Counted from the first letter of the stretch, positions 25,116 to 34,818 are shown. The stretch is 64,000 nucleotides of DNA from Sporolactobacillus putidus (GCF_014647035.1 NZ_BMOK01000003.1:248001-312000); one strand, 5' to 3'. Numbers and translations: made by a program. The notes: generated by a model not told the origin, from the letters alone.

Positions 25116-26633
25116 TTAACAATTGAGCCTGTAAATTTCGCTATATTTTTCTGTTAAATAACGGATCAGATAGTCGGGATTAGGTCCCTCGCCTGTCGTG
25201 TCGTTCAGGATTTCGAGCGGTTTCTTCAGGCTTCCGAACCGGTGAATATGCTCGCTCAGCCACTGCGTAATGGCCGCAATATCCCCGCTGCGCACGTGTC
25301 CGTCAAAATCCGGAAGGTCGCGAAGCATGGCATGCTTGAACTGAGCCGCGTACACATATCCAAGGGCATATGACGGAAAATAGCCGAAATCACCGGCCGG
25401 CCAGTGGATATCCTGAAGTACGCCTTCGCGGTCAGTTCCCGGCTCAATGCCGAGATATTCTTTCATTTTTTCGTTCCATACCCCCGGAAGGTCCCTGACT
25501 TCCAGATTACCGTCGAACAGTGCCTTCTCAATATCATAGCGCACCATGACGTGCAGCGGATAGGTCAGCTCGTCCGCCTGTGTGCGGATGAAAGAAGGAT
25601 GGGACTTATTAATCGCCCTGTAGAAGTCATCGAGCGGTACATGGTCAAACTGTCCGCTAGCATAACGTTTCAGCTCGTCATAATGATATTCCCAGAAAGC
25701 CTTGCTGCGGCCTATAAAATTCTCAAAGAACAGCGACTGCGATTCATGGATGCCCATTGACGTGCCCTCGCACAGCGGCGTTCCAACCAGATCGCGGGAA
25801 ATATGCTGTTCATAGATGGCGTGTCCGCCTTCGTGAACCGTTCCGAGCACAGCAGCGATAAAATCGTTTTCACGATAATTTGTTGTGACACGCACATCGC
25901 CTGGATTGAGTGTCGTCTCAAAGGGATGCTCTGTTTCGTCAAGCCTGCCCGCCGCAAAGTCATAACCATTTTCACGCAGAATATGTAGGCAAAACGCCTT
26001 CTGTTTCTCGGCAGGAAAGTGGACAGATAGGAAACTGCTCTCCGGTTGTTCCTCAGAAGCCCCGACCACCTGTACAAGCGGAATAATTCCCTGACGCAGT
26101 TTTCCAAATACCCGGTCGATCGTTTCGACAGTCAGACCCGGTTCATAAAGATCCAGAAGCGCATCATATTTATTTGTCCCAACTCCCCAGTATCTGATAA
26201 AATTCCGCTTAAAATCCACTATTTTTTCAAGATAAGGACGAAGCAGCGAAAAATCGCTCTTTGATTTGGCGTCCTGCCAGACACTCTGTGCTTCAGACTG
26301 CAGAATGATATACGCCTTATGTTCTTCCGCAGGGATTTTCACGTAATGATCGTATGTTTTTTTTGATTTTTCAATCATCCGCTGGGTCACTTCACTCAGT
26401 TCATCCTGTACCGACGGATCGGTCAGCACATCAATATAATGCTTCATCTCATCAGATACAGACCGTTTGAACACTTCATCTGCGAGCGTTCCGACAACCT
26501 CAGAACGTTGCGAAATGCCTTTTTTCGGAGCACCTGTACGCATGTCCCATTCCGCCAGAGCAATGGCCTCATTGAAATCCATAATTTTTTTAACGTATTG
26601 ATAATAAGCCTTCACTGTTTCTTCAACCGGCAT
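25116..26633 (-). CDS. ypwA: M32 family metallocarboxypeptidase (YpwA type)
   Basis: 505 residues, similar in length and layout to B. subtilis YpwA. Zinc ligands are in HEGGHAIYEQ, followed by the distal Glu in MGIHESQSLFFENFIGR; the C-terminal GDFGYFPSYALGYVYAAQ is also typical. It removes C-terminal residues from peptides in the cytoplasm. ATGATG at the start follows AAGGTGGGG; the second ATG (26633) gives better spacing. It is about 110 nt upstream of parE on the same strand, probably co-oriented rather than functionally linked. Confidence 0.93.
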   Translation of the reverse strand: MPVEETVKAYYQYVKKIMDFNEAIALAEWDMRTGAPKKGISQRSEVVGTLADEVFKRSVSDEMKHYIDVLTDPSVQDELSEVTQRMIEKSKKTYDHYVKIPAEEHKAYIILQSEAQSVWQDAKSKSDFSLLRPYLEKIVDFKRNFIRYWGVGTNKYDALLDLYEPGLTVETIDRVFGKLRQGIIPLVQVVGASEEQPESSFLSVHFPAEKQKAFCLHILRENGYDFAAGRLDETEHPFETTLNPGDVRVTTNYRENDFIAAVLGTVHEGGHAIYEQHISRDLVGTPLCEGTSMGIHESQSLFFENFIGRSKAFWEYHYDELKRYASGQFDHVPLDDFYRAINKSHPSFIRTQADELTYPLHVMVRYDIEKALFDGNLEVRDLPGVWNEKMKEYLGIEPGTDREGVLQDIHWPAGDFGYFPSYALGYVYAAQFKHAMLRDLPDFDGHVRSGDIAAITQWLSEHIHRFGSLKKPLEILNDTTGEGPNPDYLIRYLTEKYSEIYRLNC

Positions 26634-26760
26634 CATAACCCCACCTTTTTCTCTTCGCTCATTGAGAAGAACTCTGTTGTCTATTTCTCTTTCCAAAAGA
26701 TAATGTCCTGCATGAACATCGTAAAAGCACTTTAAGGGATTCGCCTAATCGAACGGATCT

Positions 26761-27903
26761 TCAACTTTCTTTCGGCTTTTTACGCCCGAAATACTGAAAA
26801 TAATCCGTTCGGATACGGCCATTATACAACTTTCGTTTCTTTGTTGCCTTCCGGCCGAAGAACGTTTCAAACGCTTCAAACGATGAAATGAGGTAAAAAG
26901 ACCATGTCTCATTTTTCTGGAAAAGCCGGCCGAGATCGCGGCAGATCTGTTCAATTTGTTCCTGATCGCCCAATCGTTCTCCGTAGGGAGGGTTGCCGAT
27001 CATGCATCCGTAATCCTGTTTTGCTGTAAAATCGGCGACCTGCATCTGTTTAAACGTGATTAAACCGCCAAAACCTGCCTCCAAAGCATTATGTTCCGAA
27101 AGCTCGACCATATTATGGTCAATATCGCTTCCCAATATATTCAGCGGTTGATTATAATTTGCCAGCTCTTCGGCTTCATCACGGACAGCCTTCCACTCGT
27201 TTTCCCGGAACATCGGCCAGCTTTCAGAAACAAACGAGCGGTTAAACCCGGGCGCAATATTCTGCCCGATCATGGCCGCCTCGATCGGAAGGGTGCCGGA
27301 ACCGCAAAAAGGATCGGCAAACGGACGGTCAGGCGTCCAGCGGCTCAAATAAATCATCGCACTTGCCAGCGTTTCTTTTAAAGGGGCGGCGCTGTGAAGC
27401 CGGCGATAACCCCGCTTATGAAGACCTTCACCACTCGTGTCAATGGACAGAGTGACGCAATCCTTATTAATGGCGACTTGTATTTTATAAATCGGGCCGT
27501 CTTCCGTAAACCAATCTTCGTGGTAACGTGCCTTCATGTTCTCGACAACTGCTTTCTTCACGATCGACTGGCAATCGGGAACGCTGTGAAGCCGGGATTT
27601 ATACGATTTTCCGGTTACCGGAAATTCAGCATTTTTGGGAAGAAAATCTGCCCACGGCAAAGCTTTCGTCTGTTCAAAGAGGCTGTCGAAGGTCAGCGCC
27701 TCAAATTCTCCTATTTTCACTCTCACCCGATCAGCGGTTCTCAGCCAGAGGTTTGTTCTGCAAATATCAATCGGATCTGCCGAAAAAGTAATCCTGCCGT
27801 TCTCAACAGTCAGATCCTCATAGCCAAGTTTTCTGAGCTCATCGGCGGCGATTGATTCGAGGCCCATAGCCGTCGTCGCGATCAGAGACAAACTTTTTGC
27901 CAT
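26761..27903 (-). CDS. ypsC: THUMP-domain class I rRNA methyltransferase (RlmL/YpsC family)
   Basis: 380 residues. An N-terminal ferredoxin-like and THUMP region (about 1-155, including IYKIQVAINKDCVTLSIDTS) precedes a Rossmann methyltransferase with PFCGSGTLPIEAAMIG and the target-binding motif NPPYGERLG (about 293-301), as in enzymes that methylate an exocyclic amine of 23S rRNA guanosine. It follows rnpB, the order of the B. subtilis chromosome. Confidence 0.93.
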   Translation of the reverse strand: MAKSLSLIATTAMGLESIAADELRKLGYEDLTVENGRITFSADPIDICRTNLWLRTADRVRVKIGEFEALTFDSLFEQTKALPWADFLPKNAEFPVTGKSYKSRLHSVPDCQSIVKKAVVENMKARYHEDWFTEDGPIYKIQVAINKDCVTLSIDTSGEGLHKRGYRRLHSAAPLKETLASAMIYLSRWTPDRPFADPFCGSGTLPIEAAMIGQNIAPGFNRSFVSESWPMFRENEWKAVRDEAEELANYNQPLNILGSDIDHNMVELSEHNALEAGFGGLITFKQMQVADFTAKQDYGCMIGNPPYGERLGDQEQIEQICRDLGRLFQKNETWSFYLISSFEAFETFFGRKATKKRKLYNGRIRTDYFQYFGRKKPKES

Positions 27904-27982
27904 CGCTTTGCCCTCCTAAGCGGTTTTCTGTCTTGAAATTTTTGGCGTGCTCTTGGCCCTAACACATTTTTTCACCAACAAA

Positions 27983-28003
27983 AAAAGCCCGTAAAGGGCT
28001 TTT
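27983..28003 (-). terminator. terminator of rnpB
   Basis: AAAAGCCC and GGGCTTTT form a perfect 8-bp stem with a 5-nt loop; on the minus strand TTTTTTG continues the U-tract. It begins about 20 nt after the rnpB 3' end. Confidence 0.85.
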
Positions 28004-28021
28004 CTTTTTAAAAATGCATTA

Positions 28022-28424
28022 TTCATGTTCTGTAAGCCATGTTCTGTACTTTCGCACTCAAACGGAGCAGTCGCTCCTCGTACAAAAGCGGCAATCATCT
28101 ATCTACAGAATCATCTGTCCCTTTTTCCGTTTGATTCCTTCCAAAGGGTTCCTCTACCAAGTTTGAGTTTCCCGCTCGAGGGGTTTACCGCGTTCCACTT
28201 CTTTCGTTTCCGAAAGAGATCGTCACTATGGCACTTTCAAGATTACTGAGCCATATCCCTGAAAGGGACACAGGCCGGTTCATCTGCCGTTAGTCCAGAT
28301 AGCTCCGGACTACCCTGGCTTATGACTTCGCCAGGCACGAACACTACGATCATCACAGATCGTGCGAGCATGGACTTTCCTCTATATTCTCAAGGAATAC
28401 AGCGATCACCCGAACACAAACAAT
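28022..28424 (-). ncRNA. rnpB: RNase P RNA, class B (Bacillus type)
   Basis: The minus strand carries the universal rnpB cores: GAGGAAAGTCCATGCTCGCA near the 5' end, GTTCGTGCCTGGCGAAGTCA, the GTGGAACGCGGTAAACCCC block in the middle, and ACGAGG plus the 3' TGGCTTACAGAACATG. AGATAGATGATTGCCGC before the final helix is also standard. Size near 400 nt and sequence are those of the B. subtilis class B ribozyme that matures tRNA 5' ends. End points are approximate to a few bases. It lies between gpsB and ypsC as in B. subtilis. Confidence 0.96.
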
Positions 28425-28437
28425 GTCACAGATACAC

Positions 28438-28466
28438 ATTATAATTCATTTTTATAAAAGAGTCAA
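28438..28466 (-). promoter_or_regulatory. sigma-A promoter of rnpB
   Basis: On the minus strand TTGACT (28461-28466) and a perfect TATAAT (28438-28443) are separated by exactly 17 bp, placing the transcript start a few bases before the mature 5' end of rnpB. Confidence 0.88.
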
Positions 28467-28490
28467 CCCTTGTTCGACAGTCTCCGTACT

Positions 28491-28805
28491 TTATTCATCA
28501 AGACGACTGCCGAAAACATGCTTCTCTAGATTAGAAAGCCGCTTTAAGATATCGTAGTTGGTCTGCCCCTGGTTTTCCGGAGCCGACGGGGCTCTCCGTG
28601 ATTCCCCTCCCGAAAGAAGTTCGCTTTTCAGCCGTTTGTTTTCTTCGCGAAGGCGCAAAATTTCTCCATTAAATGTATCATAGTCATTGATTACAATATC
28701 GAGGAATTGATCAACCTCATCTGCCTGATAGCCATGAAATACCGTTTTGAATTCCTTGTGTAAAATATCATTCTTTGTCAGTCTGATCGTTTTTTGATCT
28801 GCCAT
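28491..28805 (-). CDS. gpsB: cell division regulator GpsB
   Basis: 104 residues with the DivIVA/GpsB lipid-binding N-terminus (IRLTKNDILHKEFKTVFHGY, then QADEVDQFLDIVINDYD), a short coiled coil and a small C-terminal helix (NYDILKRLSNLEKHVFGS). GpsB shuttles penicillin-binding proteins between septum and side wall. The position just upstream of rnpB is as in B. subtilis. Confidence 0.95.
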   Translation of the reverse strand: MADQKTIRLTKNDILHKEFKTVFHGYQADEVDQFLDIVINDYDTFNGEILRLREENKRLKSELLSGGESRRAPSAPENQGQTNYDILKRLSNLEKHVFGSRLDE

Positions 28806-28874
28806 TCTGAATCATCACCCCAAAGTTCGAATCTGATTACATTATATTTTTTCAAATTTGCCTTGCAATGTCAA

Positions 28875-29456
28875 TTACATCTGAGACCAATAATCCGGAT
28901 TTTGTTCCTGCAGCTCCTCTGCCGCAAATGAAAGATCGTAACGATCGATCATCCGGATCGGATAATCCTGGCACCGGGCTTTTCTTTTAGCCGCAGCCAA
29001 ACAGTATTTCGGTGAACCCGGAGTCTCCTCATCATAAAGGATCAGGGCTCCATCGGTTTTTGCGACCAGATAATCGTTCTTCTGCCTCAGCTGCACCGGA
29101 CTTTCATATGGGCGTTTGCTGATCGCTCCTGTAAAATCTGCTGCTTCAAGAATTTGATGATACTGCTCCTTAAGCCAGTCCTTATAGCGTTCTTCCTGAT
29201 TGAGAAAAGGAACCAGAACGGCAAGGTTAATATCGAGACCGTCTTCTTTTTTCACTTCGAGACATGCGTCGCCTGCCCAAAGTTCGATCCCTGCCTGCCC
29301 GCTGATCACAAACCATTTTGTCCCTTGAACGGCTAGTTCCCGGATCTGCCTTTTCAGGCAATGGCGTATAACAGTGATTCCATCGTGATCAGCTGTAAAA
29401 ATACCAAGTTCATGGGGCTTGTATCCTGTTACAAGTATAGCTTCCGGAGAATCCAT
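28875..29456 (-). CDS. ypsA: YpsA, DUF1273/SLOG family protein
   Basis: 193 residues. The Rossmann-like SLOG domain opens with ILVTGYKPHELGIF and includes FVISGQAGIELWAGD, the glycine-rich nucleotide-binding loop. YpsA has been linked to cell division in Firmicutes and is usually encoded beside gpsB, as here. The ATG at 29456 has AAAGGGGG 6 nt upstream and sits at the family N-terminus; an in-frame start 81 nt upstream adds unrelated residues. Confidence 0.92.
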   Translation of the reverse strand: MDSPEAILVTGYKPHELGIFTADHDGITVIRHCLKRQIRELAVQGTKWFVISGQAGIELWAGDACLEVKKEDGLDINLAVLVPFLNQEERYKDWLKEQYHQILEAADFTGAISKRPYESPVQLRQKNDYLVAKTDGALILYDEETPGSPKYCLAAAKRKARCQDYPIRMIDRYDLSFAAEELQEQNPDYWSQM

Positions 29457-29641
29457 GATTTTCCCCCTTTGCTTTTCCATCGAAAGATCCTGGGAAATTA
29501 ACGACGGAACAGGTTCCTTCGAGGTCTCAAATTGCAAATCATGTCGAATTTACCGAAAAAGTATTCGCAAATGTTCGAGAATTGCCGATTGCGGGCGCTA
29601 TTTGCGCTTACCCGGGTAATAAAATTTCCGCAATATTTCCG

Positions 29642-30946
29642 TTATTCACGATTGCGGGATCGTTCTTTTTCTCTTTCCCACTTTTCATCCAGCCGATTAA
29701 TACGTTTGATGTACGCCGACTCTTTTCTTCCTGCTGCCTCATCCGCTGATTCTTTCAGCTTCTTCCTGAGATACTCAAGCGCGCTTTCCGTATAGCTAAT
29801 GGCGCTTTCATATTTTTTGAACTGGTGCTCCATCAGTTTCGCAGCTTCGATGTATATATGATCGTTCGGACTTTTGTCTTCGCGAATGACCGACTGCAGC
29901 ATGGTCAAAGCATGTTCGTAATGGCCTTCCCGTTTGTATAAAGCAGCCATCTGGGCTCTGGACCGAATGCCTGTTATCGAATCGCGAACGGCGAGTCTCC
30001 TGAAGAGCGGGAGTGCCCTTTCGTCATCGCCGATCTGAAGATACCATCTGGCGATCTCATAGCGTTCTTCTTCATCACTGGAGACCTTTCCAAGAACTTT
30101 ATTTGAAAGATGAATATATAAAGCGATGAGAGACAGCACGTCCTCCCGATTGTGTTCGATGATCCCTTTAACAAGCTGTGCGTTCGGTTGTTTAAGAAAC
30201 TGAAAGTAGAGAAAAGGGGCCATCTTGCCCGGAACATCTTCCTCACGCCCCAGGCCGAGGATTTCCCTTTCTACCGTCTGTAAACGTACGGATTCCAGAC
30301 GGTTCTTCCACAGGCGTCGTGATGCATGCAGCAAGTCAAAATGGCCAAAGGCCGGAAGGCGGGGCACCTGATCGCGGACGAACTGATGCCGTGTCCTCAC
30401 TCTCGGCCAATCAAATGCTTTACCGTTAAACGTCACCAGGTTCTTCAGTGAGTGACTGTCACTCAGAAAAGCGTTAAAAAATGCCGCCTCATGCCCAGGG
30501 CCCGGAAGAAAATATTGTTTCATTTCCACACCGCCCGAAGTCACATGTGCCAAGCCGATCAGAAAAATCATCTGCCCGGTACCGGACGCCAGCCCGGTAG
30601 TCTCCGTATCAAAAAAGAGCAGTTCATCTGCGTCCAGTCCGTATGCGGAAAGCGGATGAACCTGCGATCCCTTCTGCCAGTCTGAAACAGTCTCAAAAAG
30701 ATCGCCAGCCGAATAGGGGCCGATCCGCGTTTCCAGTTCCAGTTTCTCGGTATGAACAAAAACAGACTCATTGTCAAAATGACGTATCTCTGCACTCATG
30801 TCTCGTGCGGCCTGCCGAATTTCACGTTCATAAACATCCGAATCCATGCGCTCGGATTTCTCTTGGCGATTTTGATTTTCTGTCTCCTGCGCCTGATGGA
30901 GCTGTTTTTTGTAGAGCTGAAGTTTTTGCTTTAACGACACATTCAT
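29642..30946 (-). CDS. mrfB: mitomycin repair exonuclease MrfB (YprB)
   Basis: 434 residues. An RNase H-like DnaQ-type exonuclease domain occupies about 105-270, with Asp113 and Glu115 in LLFFDTETTGLASG and a C-terminal NREDVLSLIALY motif. TPR-like helices follow (about 285-400: EERYEIARWYLQIGDDERAL). In B. subtilis MrfA and MrfB act together in repair of mitomycin C damage. It overlaps mrfA by 4 bp (ATGA, 30943-30946), so the pair is translationally coupled. Confidence 0.92.
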   Translation of the reverse strand: MNVSLKQKLQLYKKQLHQAQETENQNRQEKSERMDSDVYEREIRQAARDMSAEIRHFDNESVFVHTEKLELETRIGPYSAGDLFETVSDWQKGSQVHPLSAYGLDADELLFFDTETTGLASGTGQMIFLIGLAHVTSGGVEMKQYFLPGPGHEAAFFNAFLSDSHSLKNLVTFNGKAFDWPRVRTRHQFVRDQVPRLPAFGHFDLLHASRRLWKNRLESVRLQTVEREILGLGREEDVPGKMAPFLYFQFLKQPNAQLVKGIIEHNREDVLSLIALYIHLSNKVLGKVSSDEEERYEIARWYLQIGDDERALPLFRRLAVRDSITGIRSRAQMAALYKREGHYEHALTMLQSVIREDKSPNDHIYIEAAKLMEHQFKKYESAISYTESALEYLRKKLKESADEAAGRKESAYIKRINRLDEKWEREKERSRNRE

Positions 30947-33201
30947 CTTTCCCTTAACAGATGCAGCAATGCCTGTTTGGCCGCTTTCCCTTCATTTACG
31001 AACCCGATGCAGGAAGGGCAGCCTGATTCACATCCGCATCCCTCGGCCATCTCTTTCGCCCTTTCAAGCAGCTCAGGCATTGCTTCATAGAGTTTTTTAC
31101 TGAGGCCGATTCCTCCCGGATACTTGTCATAAACAAACACGGTCGGCAGCTCATTGTGCGGCGCCTTGATTTTCGGCACAACGGAAAGATCAGCCTGGTC
31201 GCACATGACATAGAGCGGAGCGGCGTGACGAAGCAGATGACTCAGTCCGACGAGTGCTCCCTGGAAAACGTCCTTTCCGAAACGATCGAGCCAGTCCGTG
31301 GAAAAACTGATCCACGCGGCGTTGGTATGCATTTCCAATTCGGGCAGGTGGATTCGCCCCCATCCGATATTTTCAAGTGTTTCAAACCGTATTTTCTTGA
31401 AAACGGTCGGCAGGGCGCGCACGGAAACGTCACCGTAGCCCTTCTCTGAATGAGCTAAAGGAAGGAGTCCGTGATCATCCGTTTCCAGAACATCGAGCTG
31501 AACGGCGAGATCCGAATCCGTGTAATAATTGACATTCACACGCCGGATATACGCCTTCCGTTCTTTCAGGTCCAGCTCGTCCACATGATATTGCCTACCC
31601 TGATGGATATAAATCGCATCCTCATAGAGCATGGTCATAGCTCCGAACCGGTCCATCTCTCCAATCACTTTGACATGACCCCTGTCCGTGATATCGACAA
31701 TAGCAAAAGAATCCTGGACAGCCGAACGGAGACTAATCTCATTAGCCGGAAACGCGTCATTCATCCAATACCATTTGCCGGCCTGATAATGGAGAACGTC
31801 TTCATCCGATAAAAATTCGCACAGCTCATCTGCTTGCTGACCGCCGAAAGTGTCACCCTTTTTAAAGGGCAGTTCATAGGCGGAACATTTGACATGATCG
31901 ATAAGAATCATCAGATTATCGGGATTAATCCGCACCTCCTCCGGTTTTCTGGAGAAGAAATAGTCCGGATTGCCGGCCATGTACTGATCAAGAGGATTGG
32001 AGGATGCCACCATGATAATCACCGCATCCTCCTTACGTCTTCCTGCGCGGCCGGCCTGCTGCCAGACACTGGCCATATTGCCTGGATAGCCGGTCATGAT
32101 ACAGACCTGCAGCTGGCCGATGTCGACGCCGAGCTCCAGAGCATTCGTGCTGACCACGCCCATAATCTCGCCGTTTCTCAGACCTTTTTCAATTCTTCTT
32201 CTTTCAAGCGGAAGGTACCCGCCCCGATAAGCGCAGATTTTCGCCCGTTCCTCGCGTCCGCTGTTGATCTCCTGAAGGTGGCTAACAAGAAGCTCCACTT
32301 TCAGACGGCTTCTTGCGAAAACAATGGTCTGTATGCCATTCTTTAAAAACCGGGCCGCAAGATTCTTTACAGCAAGCATTTCATCTTCGCGAACATTCAA
32401 TTGTTTATTGACAACAGGCGGATTGTAAAACAAAAAGTGTTTTCGCACACTCGGCGCGCCGTTGCGATCGATCAGAAACATTTTCCGTCCGGTAAGTGCC
32501 TCCGCATGTGCCCTTGGGTTGGCAATCGTCGCCGACGTACAGATGAACTGAGGATGACTGCCATAATAGCTGCAGATCCGCTCCAGACGCCGGATCACGT
32601 TAGCCACATGGCTTCCGAAAACCCCCCGGTACGTATGCAGTTCATCAATGACGATATATTTTAGATTTTCAAACAGTGAGACCCATTTTGTATGGTGAGG
32701 CAGGATGGACGAATGGAGCATGTCCGGATTGGTCATCACGATCTGTCCGGCCCGACGGATCTTCTGCCTGATGTCCCCCGCCGTGTCGCCATCGTATGTA
32801 TAACTTTTCAGAGGGACCCCGATCTCGTTGATCAGTTCCTCCATCTCATTTTTCTGATCCTGGGCGAGTGCTTTAGTCGGAAAAAGATAAAGTGCCCGAG
32901 AAGAGGGATCGGAAAGAACAGTTTGCAGCACCGGAAGATTGTAGCAAAGTGTCTTCCCGGACGCCGTCGGTGTGACAAGAACGAGATTTTTTCCCTCCAG
33001 TACGGTCTGAAAAGCCTCCGCCTGATGTACATAAAGCGATTCTATGCCGCGCTCGACTAAGGCCCTTCTCAGCCGCCAGTCCAGTTTTTCAGGAAAGGAG
33101 ACCGAGGCTGCCTCTCTTCCGGGAATGGTGTGCCAATGAACAATATTCGGATCCTTTTTCAGCATAGCCAGCAGATCCGCCATCGACTGACGTACTTTCA
33201 T
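30943..33201 (-). CDS. mrfA: mitomycin repair helicase MrfA (YprA), DEAD/DEAH family
   Basis: 752 residues. Superfamily 2 helicase motifs: Walker A TPTASGKTLCYNLP, TNPDMLH, DELHTYRGVFGSH (motif II), TSATIANP, and the C-terminal RecA domain with STNALELGVDIGQL and QQAGRAGRR. The C-terminal DUF1998-like metal-binding region has four cysteines in CGCESGCPSC (about 718-727). It unwinds DNA at mitomycin lesions. A LexA-like box overlaps the probable promoter about 85 bp upstream (33283-33296). Confidence 0.94.
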   Translation of the reverse strand: MKVRQSMADLLAMLKKDPNIVHWHTIPGREAASVSFPEKLDWRLRRALVERGIESLYVHQAEAFQTVLEGKNLVLVTPTASGKTLCYNLPVLQTVLSDPSSRALYLFPTKALAQDQKNEMEELINEIGVPLKSYTYDGDTAGDIRQKIRRAGQIVMTNPDMLHSSILPHHTKWVSLFENLKYIVIDELHTYRGVFGSHVANVIRRLERICSYYGSHPQFICTSATIANPRAHAEALTGRKMFLIDRNGAPSVRKHFLFYNPPVVNKQLNVREDEMLAVKNLAARFLKNGIQTIVFARSRLKVELLVSHLQEINSGREERAKICAYRGGYLPLERRRIEKGLRNGEIMGVVSTNALELGVDIGQLQVCIMTGYPGNMASVWQQAGRAGRRKEDAVIIMVASSNPLDQYMAGNPDYFFSRKPEEVRINPDNLMILIDHVKCSAYELPFKKGDTFGGQQADELCEFLSDEDVLHYQAGKWYWMNDAFPANEISLRSAVQDSFAIVDITDRGHVKVIGEMDRFGAMTMLYEDAIYIHQGRQYHVDELDLKERKAYIRRVNVNYYTDSDLAVQLDVLETDDHGLLPLAHSEKGYGDVSVRALPTVFKKIRFETLENIGWGRIHLPELEMHTNAAWISFSTDWLDRFGKDVFQGALVGLSHLLRHAAPLYVMCDQADLSVVPKIKAPHNELPTVFVYDKYPGGIGLSKKLYEAMPELLERAKEMAEGCGCESGCPSCIGFVNEGKAAKQALLHLLRER

Positions 33202-33270
33202 CCTGAGACACCTTCCTTTTCCTTATTTCACAAGGTTCCATTTGGATTACCAGAACGACTTTTGCCTTAA

Positions 33271-33303
33271 ATTATAGCATAACGAATGAGTGTTCGCTAT
33301 ATA
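33271..33303. promoter_or_regulatory. LexA-like box with promoter elements between mrfA and the sirtuin gene
   Basis: CGAATGAGTGTTCG (33283-33296) has one mismatch to the symmetric CGAAC-N4-GTTCG form of the Bacillus LexA box. A minus-strand TATAAT (33271-33276) lies directly downstream towards mrfA, and TATATA (33298-33303) lies on the plus side towards the sirtuin gene, so a repressor here could control either or both genes. Function is inferred from pattern and position. Confidence 0.5.
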
Positions 33304-33378
33304 AAGCGGATGATTTATTTTACTATAAAAAGAGAGAGCCGGCCATGCATGTTAATATCATAAAGGGGTGTTCGGCAT

Positions 33379-34128
33379 ATGAAAACTTTAAATCAAATCA
33401 TCGCAGGCGATAAGCGGATCGCCGTTCTGACAGGCGCAGGTGTCAGCGTTCCCTCCGGAATTCCCCCTTTCCGGGGAATAAACGGACTCTATCGGCATGC
33501 TGATGTTGAGCGCTATCTTTCAATTGACTATTTCGAGAGCCGGCCGGAAGCCTTCTGGGCGTTCTACTGGTCGTTGTTTGACGCCGATCTCCTGCTTGGC
33601 GCGAGGCCCAATCCGGTACATCGCTGGCTGAGCAGCCTTGAGCGGAATAAAGAGGTTACTGTGATCACGCAAAACATTGACGGCTTGCATTCGAAAGCCG
33701 GTAACCGGCATGTGATCGAGGTACACGGCGCTTTCGACCGCACCGTATGTCCGACATGCGGTTCCGTCTACCCGACCGATTCAATACGGCACAAAAAGGT
33801 TCCGCATTGCACGGCCAAAGATTTAAAAGGCGGCATTTGCGGAACCATTCTGAAACCCGATATTGTACTGTTCGGTGAAGCTGTCCGTGATTTTGATCGG
33901 GCCGAAAATGCCGTCCGGACTGCCGACAGGCTGCTAATTCTCGGCACATCGCTGACCGTGGCGCCTGCCAGCCTGCTTCCTGTTTACGCGGCTATGAACG
34001 GCGTTCCGGTTTTGCTTGTCAACGACCGGCCCGCCGAACAAACGGAAAGCATCGACCACTTTATCAAAGCGGATTTTAATCATTTTGATCCTGATTCTCT
34101 TCAGCCGAGTGACAAAAGAAATTTTTAA
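33379..34128 (+). CDS. Sir2 family NAD-dependent protein deacylase
   Basis: 249 residues. Sirtuin motifs in order: NAD-binding GAGVSVPSGIPPFRG, TQNIDGLHSKAG, the catalytic His in VIEVHGAF, a zinc module with CPTCG and a second pair spread as C-x10-C (HCTAKDLKGGICG), then LFGEAV and LILGTSLTVAPAS. It removes acyl groups from lysines using NAD+. The wider spacing of the second zinc Cys pair is slightly unusual. AAAGGGG lies about 10 nt before the ATG. It diverges from mrfA. Confidence 0.92.
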   Translation: MKTLNQIIAGDKRIAVLTGAGVSVPSGIPPFRGINGLYRHADVERYLSIDYFESRPEAFWAFYWSLFDADLLLGARPNPVHRWLSSLERNKEVTVITQNIDGLHSKAGNRHVIEVHGAFDRTVCPTCGSVYPTDSIRHKKVPHCTAKDLKGGICGTILKPDIVLFGEAVRDFDRAENAVRTADRLLILGTSLTVAPASLLPVYAAMNGVPVLLVNDRPAEQTESIDHFIKADFNHFDPDSLQPSDKRNF

Positions 34129-34161
34129 TTTCAGGCTTAATCAAAATATAATGATCACTTT

Positions 34162-34818
34162 TTACAAGGCTTTCTCGGCTTTAAGCCAATCCATAAACTC
34201 ATGCACTTTTGTCCAATAATAATCAGGTTTTGCCGGGAAAGAATTGGACTGTGAAACGGGCAGCCACTGAACGGCTGCAGTTTGAATTCCGGCGGCTTTT
34301 CCCGCCAGAATGTCGTTGTTGCTGTCCCCTATATAGATGGATGACTCCGGCGCAGCGCCGAACTTTTTCAAGGTTTTTATTATGCCTTCCGGATCCGGTT
34401 TCGGGCGGCTGACATCGTCACCTGTGATCACACTTTCGAAGAGGCCTTCAAAGCCGAGTGCTTTTTCAGACAACAAGTAGGCGCGGCGGCTTTTTCCCGT
34501 AATCACGCCGATCTTCACATCGTATTCTTTCAATTCCCGCAGCAGTTTCAAAATATCCGCGTTGTCTTCAACATAATCGTGATGCCGATTTTCATAGAAC
34601 TGATAATAAAAGTCGATGGCCTCCTGAATGTTTTCCCTGTGCCGGAAGTTCTTGGCGATCATGCCGTCTTCGGTCGGACCGAACATCATAACGATGCCTT
34701 CCTTATCAAACAACCGGCCGTCGAATTTCTGAAAGGCTTCTTGCATACCGTAAATCGTCAAAGGAAGCGTATTCGCAAGTGTCCCGTCAAAATCAAAAAG
34801 TACGGTTCTGAATTTCAT
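34162..34818 (-). CDS. HAD family phosphatase, PpaX-like
   Basis: 218 residues. HAD motifs: DFDGTLANT (I), GVITGKSRR (II), Lys in SRPKPDPEG, and IYIGDSNNDILAGKAAG (IV). The alpha-helical cap and FGPTEDGMI resemble PpaX pyrophosphatase and phosphoglycolate phosphatases. hprK and lgt, the usual neighbours of ppaX, are not here, so a different substrate is possible. Convergent with the sirtuin gene. Confidence 0.82.
   Translation of the reverse strand: MKFRTVLFDFDGTLANTLPLTIYGMQEAFQKFDGRLFDKEGIVMMFGPTEDGMIAKNFRHRENIQEAIDFYYQFYENRHHDYVEDNADILKLLRELKEYDVKIGVITGKSRRAYLLSEKALGFEGLFESVITGDDVSRPKPDPEGIIKTLKKFGAAPESSIYIGDSNNDILAGKAAGIQTAAVQWLPVSQSNSFPAKPDYYWTKVHEFMDWLKAEKAL

Noticed and set aside
29530-29640. 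Third 21-bp repeat array downstream of yprB/upstream of ypsA
   Set aside because: TTGCG/GCAAAT motifs recur but at irregular distances (33, 21, 13 bp and others); no constant period.
32401-33060. Plus-strand frames opposite mrfA
   Set aside because: Antisense shadows of the helicase gene without translation signals.
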